Positions 1 to 7,775 of a stretch of 64,000 nucleotides of DNA are shown in pieces (position 1 is the first letter of the stretch; each line of letters opens with the position of its first letter). The stretch lies in the NCBI RefSeq assembly GCF_000010725.1, contig NC_013854.1, positions 959,001-1,023,000 of the forward strand, written 5' to 3'. Origin of the DNA: Azospirillum sp. B510. Its GTDB lineage: Bacteria > Pseudomonadota > Alphaproteobacteria > Azospirillales > Azospirillaceae. The position numbers and the translations under genes are program-made. The notes under the pieces are model-generated. The model saw only the letters and a list, made by a program, of their open reading frames with translations. It did no database searches and had not been told where the DNA came from.

Positions 1-97
1 CGGTCAGGGCGGCGATGGCGGCAAGCTGGGCGGTTGGGGAAAGCCCGGCAATGTGGGTCAGCGTGGAGCCGACATCGGGCAGGGGGATGTTTTCCAT
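1..97 (-). CDS. 5' end of an unidentified gene cut by the left edge
   Basis: The minus strand opens with an ATG at 97 (MENIPLPDVGSTLTHIAG) and stays open for 32 codons to the window edge. An AAGGA-like ribosome site lies about 9 bases upstream of the ATG. The visible part is too short to identify. Its position next to phage early genes suggests another phage gene, but that is inference. Confidence 0.55.
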   Translation of the reverse strand, partial: MENIPLPDVGSTLTHIAGLSPTAQLAAIAALT

Positions 98-182
98 GGG
101 CGGCGTCCTTCGGGGCGGGTTCTGTGGGGTGAAAGGGGTAGGGGTTAGATCTCTCTCTCCCTCTCCCTCTCTCTTGGATGCA

Positions 183-316
183 GTCACAAAGTCTGTGACA
201 GACATTGCGACAGCCGTTGCGGCATGCCCTGTGTCAGGGGTTGTGACCGGGTGTGTCGCGCGTCAGCGACACATGCGGCGGTTGGCCGGAAAATCTCTCC
301 GAGGTAGCGATTTTCC
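183..316. promoter_or_regulatory. Divergent intergenic region with three inverted repeats
   Basis: The gap 98-413 separates the leftward partial gene from the rightward gene at 414. It holds three inverted repeats: GTCACA-N5-TGTGAC at 183-199, TGTGTCGC-N6-GCGACACA at 252-273, and GGAAAATC-N13-GATTTTCC at 288-316. There is also a pyrimidine-rich CTCTCT tract near 152-172. The first two look like dimeric operator sites for a phage regulator and the third could form a hairpin in the mRNA leader. No clear -35/-10 pair was found, so function is inferred from position. Confidence 0.4.
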
Positions 317-413
317 CTCTCGCTCCTCCGCCGCGCTCTCCGTAGGGTGCAACCAAGGCGAGCGAACAAGCCGCCACGAATTGAACCCCTGATAGCGAAC
401 CAAGGAGAAAGCC

Positions 414-1112
414 ATGACCGCCACGTTCACCAGCAAGACCGCCGCTTCCAAGGCCGCCCGTGCTGCCGGTTTCGAGGATGGCACCTTCACCACGGTCCAG
501 ACCGAGGGCGGTTGGACCTACCAGGGCACCGAGACTCCCCCCACGCTGGCGCTGGTGCCGCCCGCTGGCGAGCAGGGCACCGAGCAGCCGCCGCAGGACG
601 ACACCGCGACCGGCGGGCAGGCCGACGAGCAGCCCACCCCCGCGCCGCAGGGTGACGCGCTGAAGGCGGCGCCCAAGGTGACCTTCACCGGCTCGGCCTT
701 CCCCACGGTGGACCACGCCATCGCCTGGGCGAAGTGCGACGGGTTCGCGAAGAACCGCATCAAGGTGGAGCCGGTGCTGGGCGGGTTCCTGTTCCGCCCC
801 TTGGCGGAGGGGGAGAAATACGAGGCCGCCGGCTCCGCCCCGCGCGCGGCGGGCTCCGGTCCCGCCTTTCCCGCCCCCGGAACGAAAAAGCGAATCCTGA
901 TCGACATGGTGTGCCGCGAGGGTGGCACGACCATGAAGGAACTGGAGGATGCTGTCGGTTGGAAAAAGTGCAGCGGCACCCTCAACGAGTTGGATGAGAC
1001 CTTCGGCCTCGAACTCGAATACCGGAAGAAGGGCAAGGAAGGTCGCTATTACGGCACCTTCCCGGCGGCCTACGCCCCGGCCAGCGCTGAACCGGAACAG
1101 GCTGCCGCTTGA
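414..1112 (+). CDS. Hypothetical phage-associated protein with DUF3489-like C-terminus
   Basis: This is a 232-residue protein with AAGGAG 8-9 bases before the ATG. Residues about 1-35 look folded, 40-85 form a low-complexity Pro/Ala/Gln/Thr linker, and 90-130 form a second small domain. The last 80 residues (KKRILIDMVCREGGTTMKEL onward, ending with a GRYYGTF segment) resemble the DUF3489 winged-helix domain. That fold is found in phage and plasmid proteins and may bind DNA; the assignment is from memory of the family pattern. A strong terminator follows directly, so it is probably monocistronic. Confidence 0.7.
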   Translation: MTATFTSKTAASKAARAAGFEDGTFTTVQTEGGWTYQGTETPPTLALVPPAGEQGTEQPPQDDTATGGQADEQPTPAPQGDALKAAPKVTFTGSAFPTVDHAIAWAKCDGFAKNRIKVEPVLGGFLFRPLAEGEKYEAAGSAPRAAGSGPAFPAPGTKKRILIDMVCREGGTTMKELEDAVGWKKCSGTLNELDETFGLELEYRKKGKEGRYYGTFPAAYAPASAEPEQAAA

Positions 1113-1135
1113 CGCCACACCCACGGCACCACGCG

Positions 1136-1160
1136 AAGGGGCGGGCTTTCCCGCCCCTTT
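1136..1160 (+). terminator. Rho-independent terminator
   Basis: A perfect 10-bp stem (AAGGGGCGGG / CCCGCCCCTT) with a CTTT loop ends in T residues just after the stop codon at 1112. It would separate the 414 gene from the DUF4160/DUF2442 pair. Confidence 0.75.
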
Positions 1161-1178
1161 CTGCTGTCCTGATATTCC

Positions 1179-1228
1179 GTCCAGAAACAGGACGCTTTTT
1201 CTGTTGCGCTGTATCCAAAAACTGGATA
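1179..1228. promoter_or_regulatory. Tandem palindromic operators before the DUF4160/DUF2442-HTH pair
   Basis: Two related palindromes lie upstream of the 1258 start: GTCCAGAAACAGGAC at 1179-1193 and TATCCAAAAACTGGATA at 1212-1228. They share the pattern TCCA-RAAAC-WGGA, and their centres are 34 bp apart, about three helical turns. The second overlaps a plausible -10 (TATAAA near 1227-1232). The downstream pair encodes a helix-turn-helix protein, so autoregulation is the natural reading. Confidence 0.65.
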
Positions 1229-1257
1229 TAAATTCTTCATTCACAACGGGGGCGACG

Positions 1258-1527
1258 ATGGGCAAGCTGCTGACGGGTTCAAACTGGTTTCTGGAGGTGC
1301 GCATTCGGGAGCATTTCCCCTGCCACTTCCATGTGATCGGCAAGGACTTCGAGGCGCAGATCGACGTCGAGACCTTGGAACCCATCGTCGGCACCATGCC
1401 CCGCGCCGTGGCGAAGGAGGTTCGGAAATGGGCTGAGGAGAACCGCCAAACGGTCGTCGCCGAATGGAACAAGTGCAACCCGGCGCGCCACTACACCCTC
1501 AAGACGAAGGAGGAACCCAATGAATAA
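1258..1527 (+). CDS. DUF4160 domain protein (toxin-antitoxin-like partner)
   Basis: The 89-residue product matches the DUF4160 pattern, with a core reading IREHFPCHFHVIGKDFEAQI. DUF4160 genes are habitually paired with DUF2442 genes in small mobile two-gene modules that resemble toxin-antitoxin systems, although the biochemical activity is not established to my knowledge. The ATG at 1258 is chosen because it starts the conserved domain just downstream of the operator pair; a longer in-frame opening runs back through the terminator and is not coding. It overlaps the next gene by 8 bases, implying coupled translation. Confidence 0.75.
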   Translation: MGKLLTGSNWFLEVRIREHFPCHFHVIGKDFEAQIDVETLEPIVGTMPRAVAKEVRKWAEENRQTVVAEWNKCNPARHYTLKTKEEPNE

Positions 1528-2014
1528 CCCGCCCCGGATCGAAACGGTGTCCATGAAGGGCACCGTCCTAACCGTCGGATGGCAGGACGGCACCGTCGAT
1601 GACATCGACATCGCCGGTTGGCTTGCAACCCCGGCTCCGCCGGAGGCCGACATCCTGAACGATCCTGCCGTGCTGGCGAACCCGCACGTCGCCCATTGGG
1701 GAACCGTGGTGGCGTGGGACGAGTCCGGGGATGTCGGCATCGACCACCACCACCTCCGGCTTATCGCCGCAGAGCAAAAGCCCTTCGGCCCGTCAGAGCT
1801 TTCGGTGTGGCAGTCGAGCTTGAACCTGTCCAACCAAGGCGCGGCCGCTCTGCTGGGCGTGGGGGTCAGCACCTTCCACACCTACAAGAACGGCTCCACC
1901 ACGATCCCGCCGTCCATCAAGATCGCCTGCCGAGCGATTGCGAAGGACCCGGTTCTGTTCGAGGCGCACTATAAGCCCACCCCGAAGCGAGGGAGGCCGC
2001 GCAAGGCGGCATAG
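1520..2014 (+). CDS. DUF2442 protein with C-terminal helix-turn-helix
   Basis: This is a 164-residue protein. Residues about 5-95 fit DUF2442 (TVGWQDGTVDDIDIAGWL; GIDHHHLRLIAAEQ). Residues about 97-150 form an HTH (LNLSNQGAAALLGVGVSTFH) typical of antitoxin or XRE-like regulators, followed by a basic tail KRGRPRK. It overlaps the DUF4160 gene. By analogy it should be the DNA-binding antitoxin-like partner that acts on the palindromes at 1179-1228; this is inferred, not shown. Confidence 0.75.
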   Translation: MNNPPRIETVSMKGTVLTVGWQDGTVDDIDIAGWLATPAPPEADILNDPAVLANPHVAHWGTVVAWDESGDVGIDHHHLRLIAAEQKPFGPSELSVWQSSLNLSNQGAAALLGVGVSTFHTYKNGSTTIPPSIKIACRAIAKDPVLFEAHYKPTPKRGRPRKAA

Positions 2015-2031
2015 CCCACCCGCATCACCGA

Positions 2032-2054
2032 GCAACCCGATTTCGTCGGGTTGC
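2032..2054. terminator. Hairpin between convergent genes
   Basis: GCAACCCGA (2032-2040) pairs perfectly with TCGGGTTGC (2046-2054) over a 5-base loop, 18 bases after the DUF2442 stop and between convergent genes. No T-tract follows, so termination efficiency is uncertain. Confidence 0.45.
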
Positions 2055-2123
2055 CGCACCGAGCCGCGTTCCTCCGGGGACGCGGCCTTTCGGCGTCTGC
2101 GCTTCCCTGATGCGTGGGAATTG

Positions 2124-2357
2124 TCAGTCTTGAGGCCAAGGGGCGGAACCGAGAGCATCGGCAATGCGCGAGGCTTCCCGCGCCAGCAATTCCACAGCAC
2201 CCATGCGGGTGGTCGCGTCGTTCAATCCGAGCTTGCGCAGAGCTTGCGCGGTTTCGAGTTGCGCGTCTGCGAGCCGGGTGATCGCATAGGCGACCGCAAA
2301 TGCCCCATCGCGGGAGGCGCGGTCTTCAATGGCCGCCTCGATCTTCTCGTTCTTCAT
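2124..2357 (-). CDS. Small hypothetical protein
   Basis: A 77-residue, Ala-rich, mostly helical protein (MKNEKIEAAIEDRASRDGAF onward). The ATG at 2357 is preferred over the ATG at 2363 because GGGAGG then lies 8 bases upstream rather than 2. The amphipathic pattern with regular Ala/Leu suggests a coiled or helical-bundle fold. It is the last gene on the leftward strand of the early region, separated from its neighbour by the direct repeats at 2410-2468. No family is recognised. Confidence 0.55.
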   Translation of the reverse strand: MKNEKIEAAIEDRASRDGAFAVAYAITRLADAQLETAQALRKLGLNDATTRMGAVELLAREASRIADALGSAPWPQD

Positions 2358-2409
2358 GCGCATAACCTCCCTTGAGGACGGGGGCTCTCGTTCGTTCGCG
2401 CAAGAGGCC

Positions 2410-2468
2410 CCCGTAGGTCTACGAAACGAAAATCAGACCCCCGGACCCCTCCCGTAGGTCTACGAAAC
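2410..2468. repeat. Pair of 18-bp direct repeats with internal palindrome
   Basis: The sequence CCCGTAGGTCTACGAAAC occurs at 2410-2427 and again at 2451-2468, 41 bp apart. Each contains the palindrome GTAGGTCTAC. The second copy includes the stop codon of the gene ending at 2460. They may be operator sites for the 2357 gene or remnants of a duplication. Confidence 0.7.
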
Positions 2469-2954
2469 CTTCGCGGCATCCCCACCGGCGGCCAGCGCCT
2501 GGACCAGACCGTTCAGCGGGGCGCGCGGCTCGAACTCCGTCCCACGGCCGACTCCGTAGACCGGCCGGAACCGGCAGGCGGGATAGGCCATGGAGAGGCA
2601 CACCAGCGTTTCGCCGGATCCGGTCGGAACATCGAAGGTGCCGGCCGGCAGATCGCCCAGGTCGGCCCGCAGCGCCTCCGCCACCGAGGCCATGACCGGG
2701 AAGGCCAGATGACCGCTTGTCGCGTCGAACAGGTGCGGCCACGCCCGCGCGATCTCCGGCGCCGTCCACCAGCGCCCGGCCGACAGATCACCGCCGGGCG
2801 CGATCTCGACCACGAAGAGGCCCGCCTCCTTCAGCGCCCGGCTGGCGTTGCCGCAGGAGAAGCACACGACACCCGGCAGGCCCGCCTCGCGGACATGCTG
2901 GGCGATCACCGCGGCGCGGAGCGCCTTACGGTGCGGGATCGTCAGGGGCGACAT
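2460..2954 (-). CDS. Hypothetical phage protein
   Basis: This 164-residue product starts at the ATG at 2954 inside the end of the methyltransferase gene (29-base overlap). It has a VVCFSCGNASRALKEAGL segment near residues 29-45 and a C-terminal half rich in Leu/Ala/Val. I do not recognise a family. The Cys-x-x-Cys-Gly pair could bind metal or be a catalytic thiol, but there is no second pair. Coupling to the ParB-methyltransferase gene suggests coordinate expression in the early operon. Confidence 0.6.
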   Translation of the reverse strand: MSPLTIPHRKALRAAVIAQHVREAGLPGVVCFSCGNASRALKEAGLFVVEIAPGGDLSAGRWWTAPEIARAWPHLFDATSGHLAFPVMASVAEALRADLGDLPAGTFDVPTGSGETLVCLSMAYPACRFRPVYGVGRGTEFEPRAPLNGLVQALAAGGDAAKVS

Positions 2955-4335
2955 CGCCCACCTCAATCTCCTGCGGGAACTCCGCCTTGATCCGCCCCGG
3001 GTCTCCACCGAAGAAGCACAACACGTTCTGGTGACCGCGTCCGAGCTTTCGGGAGGCGGTGAACTGCCGGCCGGCTCGGAGCGCCAGGCTACCGATCGGT
3101 GTCGCCAGCACAGCCTCGTTGTAGAAGCCGAGGCCGGCGTCGAGGAAACAGGCGATGTTGTCGCCGAGGAAGTTGCGGTAGAAGCCCCGCTCGTCCCGGA
3201 CATCGCCGATCTTCACCACGGCGAAGCGGTTGGGCTTCAGCCGGCCGCACGCCTGTCGGAAGATGTCCCGATACCAGCTGATGAAGCGGTCGTAACTTTC
3301 GAACGCCGAGCCGTCCTTCTCGCCCTTGGAGTAAATCTCCAGATCGTAATAGGGCGGGCTGGTGAACACCAGATCGTAGAGGCGGCCGGCGGGCAACAGG
3401 CTGTCGATCTTGGCGCTGTCGCCTTCGATCCACACCGGCTCATGCCGAACCTGCGCCAGCCGTTCGGGCGGCAGCCTGTCGCGAACCTTCAGCCACTGCG
3501 CCCGGTTCGCCTGCACCTGTTCGCCGCGCAGTTCCACGCCGGTATAGGCATAGCCCAGCGTCGCGGCGATGACGCCCTTGGTGGCCTCCCCACCGAACGG
3601 ATCCAGGATGGCCGCACCAGCGCCGGGGGTGAACCACCGGAACACCAGCTCGGCCAGCACCGGGTCGAAGGCTGAGCCGCCCACGGCGCTTCCACGCCGC
3701 ATCCAGTCGGTGGCGACGTTGGTGTCGGGGAGGTGTTCCCGCCCTTCCTCCGCATGCACGCCAAGCGCGGTCCAGGCGGCCTTGCGGTCGCGCCAGTAGC
3801 CTTGCTTGGCGTCCAGAACGGTGAAGGGCGGCACGCCGAACCGCTCCACCAGCGACTTGCCGCTCGCCCCCGCCTTCGTGTCAGCGCCGGCCCCATCGGC
3901 GCAGAGCGCTTCAAGGTCCGCCGCGTCGAAGCCGATGGCGTCCATGTCGACACCGAGGCCCTGTAGGTCTGCCAGTTCTGCGCCCAGCAGCGCGTCGTCC
4001 CACCGGCCGAGTTCGGACAGGCGGTTGTCGGCGATGACGTAGGCGCGTCGCTGTTCTGCCGAAAGGTGGGCCAGCGCCACCGTGGGGGCGGTCGCGGCGT
4101 CGGGATGGTTCGGGATGGACAGGCCGCGGTCTCGCACCAGCTTGGCCGCCGTCCAGGTGCCATGCCCGGCCACCAGCGTGCCATCGTCGCCGATCAGCAG
4201 CGGCCGGGTCCACCCGAACTCGGTCAGGCTGGCGACCAGCCGTTCGATCTGTTCGGGGGAATGCGTCTTCGGGTTCCGGTCGTAGGGCTTCAGCCCTTCG
4301 AGCGGAAGGTAATCAATCCTGATCCCAGGCTTCAC
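2926..4335 (-). CDS. ParB-domain DNA methyltransferase
   Basis: A 469-residue protein with a GTG start preceded by a GGAG site. Residues about 5-120 are a ParB-like nuclease/sulfiredoxin-fold domain (NPKTHSPEQIERLVASLTEF; VAGHGTWTAAKLV). The C-terminal part is an N4/N6 amino-methyltransferase: DPFGG (SAM-binding motif I) near residue 248 and the catalytic TSPPYYD motif near residue 328. Such ParB-MTase fusions are common in phages, where they modify phage DNA against host restriction. The PPY motif follows motif-poor sequence, so the class is inferred. It is translationally linked to the 2954 gene. Confidence 0.9.
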   Translation of the reverse strand: MKPGIRIDYLPLEGLKPYDRNPKTHSPEQIERLVASLTEFGWTRPLLIGDDGTLVAGHGTWTAAKLVRDRGLSIPNHPDAATAPTVALAHLSAEQRRAYVIADNRLSELGRWDDALLGAELADLQGLGVDMDAIGFDAADLEALCADGAGADTKAGASGKSLVERFGVPPFTVLDAKQGYWRDRKAAWTALGVHAEEGREHLPDTNVATDWMRRGSAVGGSAFDPVLAELVFRWFTPGAGAAILDPFGGEATKGVIAATLGYAYTGVELRGEQVQANRAQWLKVRDRLPPERLAQVRHEPVWIEGDSAKIDSLLPAGRLYDLVFTSPPYYDLEIYSKGEKDGSAFESYDRFISWYRDIFRQACGRLKPNRFAVVKIGDVRDERGFYRNFLGDNIACFLDAGLGFYNEAVLATPIGSLALRAGRQFTASRKLGRGHQNVLCFFGGDPGRIKAEFPQEIEVGDVAPDDPAP

Positions 4336-4592
4336 AGTGAACTCCGCGCCAAGACGCGGACACGCGAAAAAGACCGGCGCGACTCCATCGCCCGGTGAAA
4401 AGCAGTTGCGGTGTCCGAGTCGGTCTTGACCTGAACGGGTTACTGCGTCCGTATGCGCCCCGTCGCCTCGCGAGCGATGACGGGATGGACGATCAACCGG
4501 CTCTGGTCGGACGTGCGGGTCTAGCGCTCGCGGTGAAAGGGTGCGTCACCACCCGTGTAACCCCCGTCTCCGGTCTCCACCGGCTGGGCATG
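4336..4592. other. Intergenic stretch without a recognised gene
   Basis: This stretch lies upstream of the leftward methyltransferase gene. A short open frame crosses it on the plus strand but has no homology-like features or ribosome site. I see no convincing promoter. Confidence 0.4.
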
Positions 4593-4654
4593 AAAAAGCC
4601 CCGCATCTCGTATCCGAGTTGCAGGGCTGATTTTCACGCCCCCCTTTCGGGGGC
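4593..4654 (-). terminator. Tandem terminator hairpins downstream of the 5661-4690 gene
   Basis: Read on the minus strand, a GCCCCC/GGGGGGC hairpin (4638-4654) is followed by a second stem (AGCCCTGCAA / TGCGGGGCT, 4597-4628). The second ends in a run of five T residues at 4597-4593. Together they should insulate the gene ending at 4690 from the methyltransferase gene. Confidence 0.65.
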
Positions 4655-4689
4655 ATATCGAAAGAAGCACGAAGTCGTATCCGCGTCAA

Positions 4690-5661
4690 CTATTTCGGGT
4701 TGGCGCGGCGCTTTAGCTCCGTTTTGGCTACCGCATATAGGTCTGACATCGTATCCCCAACGGCTACATATAGCCGGTCGCCCAGCTTGATCGAGCGCCA
4801 CATGCGCCGCTGCTGCTCCTGCCGATCCAGCCCGTCAAGGTCTTCGGTCACGGTCATAGGCACCGGGATCCCGTCTGCACCCAGCACATGGGTGCGGGTG
4901 ACCGCGCTGGGCAGCCGGTAGACATCACCCACGGCGTCCAGCCCGATCCGCAGAGCGATCTTCGCGCGGCGGAGGATGTTCTGGTTCGTGCTGGCGACAA
5001 TATCGGTGATCGCCCGGTCCAGCAGCACCACCCCCTCCACCATGGTCCACGGGCTGGTCCCCTCGTAGGAGGGCATGGCTTGGCAGGTTTCGCGGGCAAG
5101 GTTCAGCCGGCTACCCGCGTCGATGGCGAAGTCTTCCCATGAGCGGCCCGCGCTATCGTCGACCACCACCGCCTCGTCCTTCGGCTCGCGGGCGCCGGCT
5201 ACCACCTTGGCGTCCTGCGCCATGCGGTCCCCTGCCTCCCACTGGCGGGTGGTCAACAGATCGCGCTGCCGGATCACACCGAGCGCGGACAGGGCGCGGG
5301 CGCGCGTCTTGCCGGCGACCGCCGTCTGCTCCACCACCCGGCCGCGTGCCGCGCGGTGCTGGTTCGGCGTGGTGGAGCCGACGCGCGCCACCTGCTCGGC
5401 CTGCACCACCTGCTCGGCGTCCTTCACGCCCTTGGCTTTCGCCAGCAGGATCTCGGTGACCAGTTCGGTCACGTCTTCCACGCCGCCTTCAGCCCGGCGG
5501 TAATGGCGGCGGAGGAGCACCCGGCCGCGCTGCTCCACCTCGGCCGTGTAGACGTCGGGGAGGTCCGTCCGGCGCTGGGCCGGCGCGGTCAGCGTGAGGA
5601 CGACGGGCAGGCTGGCGGGGGCGTCGTCGGCAGGGGCGGGGGTCTTCGTGGCGGGCTTCAT
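4690..5661 (-). CDS. Hypothetical early phage protein
   Basis: A 323-residue protein with a low-complexity N-terminus (about 1-30), an Arg/Glu/Ala-rich middle and a compact C-terminal domain. That domain contains SRLNLARETCQAMPSYEGTS and DRAITDIVASTNQNILRRAK. The C-terminal domain pattern recalls DUF6456-type alphaproteobacterial proteins, which I cannot confirm by eye. It lies 52 bases downstream of the replication-type gene and is the last gene before a double terminator. No function assigned. Confidence 0.65.
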   Translation of the reverse strand: MKPATKTPAPADDAPASLPVVLTLTAPAQRRTDLPDVYTAEVEQRGRVLLRRHYRRAEGGVEDVTELVTEILLAKAKGVKDAEQVVQAEQVARVGSTTPNQHRAARGRVVEQTAVAGKTRARALSALGVIRQRDLLTTRQWEAGDRMAQDAKVVAGAREPKDEAVVVDDSAGRSWEDFAIDAGSRLNLARETCQAMPSYEGTSPWTMVEGVVLLDRAITDIVASTNQNILRRAKIALRIGLDAVGDVYRLPSAVTRTHVLGADGIPVPMTVTEDLDGLDRQEQQRRMWRSIKLGDRLYVAVGDTMSDLYAVAKTELKRRANPK

Positions 5662-5713
5662 GGGGGCACCTTGGTAATCAGGGGCTACTGGAGGGGCTGG
5701 GCGGGGCCACCGG

Positions 5714-6781
5714 TCACAGCAACTCGCGTTGGGGGAAAATCTCTGCGATCAGGTCGGTCGGCGCTTCGCAGCCGCGTTCGTCGGGCTTTGCGCCCCAGGC
5801 GGGCAGCCAGACCGATTTGTCGCGCCATTCGGTCAGCCGCAGCCGCCAGACCGGACGGGTAGCCGGCGAGGACCGGCCGAACATCGGCTCCCGCTGGCCG
5901 GCCGGAGCCGTTGGTTCGGACAGCGCAAGGCCGCTGCGGGAGGCGGTCAGTTCGGGGAATGGCGCCGAGCGGGCGTCAAGCTGGGCTGCAATCCGGCTGT
6001 TGAACCACGCAAGGGAGCCGACCGGCTCTTGCTTCAGCTTCTTGCGGCGGGCTTGGACGCTGATGAACAGGCCCTCGCATAGCGCCAGATCCACACCCTG
6101 GTCGATCCAGGCGGCGGCCATTTCCTGATCGGTCTCGGCCGGCCGGCGGCGGGCGTGCTGCGGGCCGAATGCCTCCACCAGGGCAGCGTCGAAAGCGTCG
6201 ATGATCGCTGTCGGGCTGAGAACCGTCCTATCTCCATTTCCCGCGTCTGCTGTAGCAGCAGAAGCAGCAGCTATAGCAGCTATATTCGGGGCAACGACGT
6301 TGAGGGGAGGGGGCAACGACGTTGAGGGGACAGGGCAACCACGTTGAGGGGAGGGGGTAACGGCGTTTGGCCCTCCCCCCAACGTCGTTGAGGGGGTAGG
6401 GGGTAAACGTGGTTTAGGGGGTAGGGGTATGACGTTGCTCCCTCCCCCCAACGTCGTTGAGGGGGTAGGGGGTAACGTCGTTAGGGGGGTGCCGGGCGCG
6501 CGGCGTGCGGAGAGGGCGTCGAGCATGATCCGGTATTCGCGCGGCCGGTGGGTGCTCTGGTCCTCCAGCGCAACCAACGACAGCACGCCGAGCGTGACCA
6601 GTTCCTGAACGGCCTTCCGCGTCGCCACCTCGGACATACCGACGGCGGCGGCCACGGATCCGATGCTCGGATACACGCGGGTGCCATCGTCGGCGGCGTA
6701 GCGTGCCAGCCGCAGCAAGACGAATTTCGGCGTGCTTCTGATGTCGGCCGCCCAGACCATATCTTCGACTGGTTGGCTCAT
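5714..6781 (-). CDS. Winged-helix replication-initiator-like protein
   Basis: A 355-residue protein. Residues about 13-90 form a winged-helix domain (TPKFVLLRLARYAADDGTRV; SIGSVAAAVGMSEVATRKAV) of the type found in phage replication proteins such as O and DnaD-like initiators. Residues 99-166 are a Pro/Thr/Leu/Gly linker encoded by nine iteron-like repeats (6289-6482). The C-terminus (about 190-355) is a separate helical domain. An initiator gene that contains its own iterons mirrors the lambda O/ori arrangement, so this is probably both the initiator and the origin. The family assignment is by pattern only. Confidence 0.65.
   Translation of the reverse strand: MSQPVEDMVWAADIRSTPKFVLLRLARYAADDGTRVYPSIGSVAAAVGMSEVATRKAVQELVTLGVLSLVALEDQSTHRPREYRIMLDALSARRAPGTPLTTLPPTPSTTLGGGSNVIPLPPKPRLPPTPSTTLGGGPNAVTPSPQRGCPVPSTSLPPPLNVVAPNIAAIAAASAATADAGNGDRTVLSPTAIIDAFDAALVEAFGPQHARRRPAETDQEMAAAWIDQGVDLALCEGLFISVQARRKKLKQEPVGSLAWFNSRIAAQLDARSAPFPELTASRSGLALSEPTAPAGQREPMFGRSSPATRPVWRLRLTEWRDKSVWLPAWGAKPDERGCEAPTDLIAEIFPQRELL
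6289..6482. repeat. Nine iteron-like sites, period 22 bp, inside the replication-type gene
   Basis: Cores of AACGNCGTT type begin at 6293, 6315, 6337, 6359, 6381, 6406, 6428, 6450 and 6474. The spacings are 22, 22, 22, 22, 25, 22, 22 and 24 bp. Flanks are G-rich (GGGG before, GAGGGG after). Copies 1-2 read AACGACGTT, 5, 8 and 9 read AACGTCGTT, and others vary by one or two bases. The near-constant two-turn phasing is what an initiator or repressor array would need. An identical motif recurs at 18,358. Confidence 0.8.
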
Positions 6782-6811
6782 GGATCGCTCCTGTGTGTCG
6801 GCCGCTCGGCT

Positions 6812-7516
6812 CTATGCATCGCCGTGCGGGTCCAGGGAGGCGGCGGAGGAAACCGGCAGTTTCTCCAGGATGGTGAGGCTCCGGCGCTTCGTGATCCCGC
6901 ACGGGCGCCAGCCGGCACGGAGGAAGCAGTTGCCGGGGGGATTGCCCTTCACCTTGCGCGGGTTGACATAGGTGTAGAGGCGTTCTCCCGGCCAGCGCTT
7001 CCAGGCCAGTTCTTCAGCGGCGAGAATCAATTCGCTTGCCACCCCAGCCCCTTCGTTGCGGAAGATCGCGCAATTCACGCCCTGTTGCCCGTCGCGGCTC
7101 TCGAACTTCCGCCAAGCGAACAGGGCGCGGGCGCACGGCGTCAGCAACACCATCTTGTAGCCCGGCCCGACGTAGAGCTTCGGATCTCTGCCATCGGCGT
7201 AGACATAACGGGAATAGTGGCGTTGGAAGAGGGCAAGGCCGGCCGGATCGCCGTCCTTCACCTCGATCCACGTTTCGCCGTGAAGGGCGAAAAGGAGCTG
7301 CGGGGCAGGCGGGGGAGCCGGGGCTTTCACCGGCGCACGCCGCGGGCGGGATGGGGCGCTCACTTTCGCCTCCCGTTGCAGCCGCTCGGCCGCATCGGAC
7401 AGGCAGAGAGAACGCGCCCGGCAGGTGGGGGACTCCACCAGCGCCTCCCGAGAGAGGCGCTGAAGGAACTCCACGCTGAATGTCACGCCCTGCGCTATGT
7501 CCAGCGGGACGGGCAT
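6812..7516 (-). CDS. GNAT-like hypothetical phage protein
   Basis: A 234-residue protein. An N-terminal helical segment and a Pro/Ala linker (about 57-72) precede a conserved block. That block includes FQRHYSRYVYADGRDPKLY, GYKMVLLTPCARALFAWRKF and YVNPRKVKGNPPGNCFLRAG. The pattern matches a phage protein family I have seen with an acetyltransferase-like fold, but no catalytic assignment is possible. Its stop and the next gene's start are close, in the continuous early operon. It starts immediately after the stop codon of the small membrane protein gene. Confidence 0.6.
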   Translation of the reverse strand: MPVPLDIAQGVTFSVEFLQRLSREALVESPTCRARSLCLSDAAERLQREAKVSAPSRPRRAPVKAPAPPPAPQLLFALHGETWIEVKDGDPAGLALFQRHYSRYVYADGRDPKLYVGPGYKMVLLTPCARALFAWRKFESRDGQQGVNCAIFRNEGAGVASELILAAEELAWKRWPGERLYTYVNPRKVKGNPPGNCFLRAGWRPCGITKRRSLTILEKLPVSSAASLDPHGDA

Positions 7517-7771
7517 CTACACCTCCCCGCCCTTGCCGGGCCGCTGCTCCAGCTTCACGCGATGCACGATCTCCACCTTCTCGGGGATCGACATGGCGAT
7601 GACGAAGCAACCCACGATGATGGCGCAGCTGATCTGCTGGGCGGGCGGCAGGCCCTGCCAGCCCCACATGCACACCAAGACGAAGCCCCACCCAAGGGCG
7701 GTACGGCCCCGCGCCCACAGCCGGCGCAACGCCGCTGTCAGGCGCTGCCAGCGCGTGCGGTGCTGTTCCAT
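7517..7771 (-). CDS. Small membrane protein
   Basis: An 84-residue protein with a basic N-terminus (about 1-25, many Arg) and two likely transmembrane segments (GWGFVLVCMWGWQGL and ISCAIIVGCFVIAMSI). A charged tail rich in Lys and Glu follows. It sits between the AAA ATPase and GNAT-like genes. A holin is possible by size, but the early-operon position argues against a lysis role. No family is recognised. Confidence 0.6.
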   Translation of the reverse strand: MEQHRTRWQRLTAALRRLWARGRTALGWGFVLVCMWGWQGLPPAQQISCAIIVGCFVIAMSIPEKVEIVHRVKLEQRPGKGGEV

Positions 7772-7775
7772 GGCG

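Noticed and set aside
7517-7771. Holin
   Set aside because: Size and two membrane segments fit, but it lies in the early operon with no lysis genes nearby.
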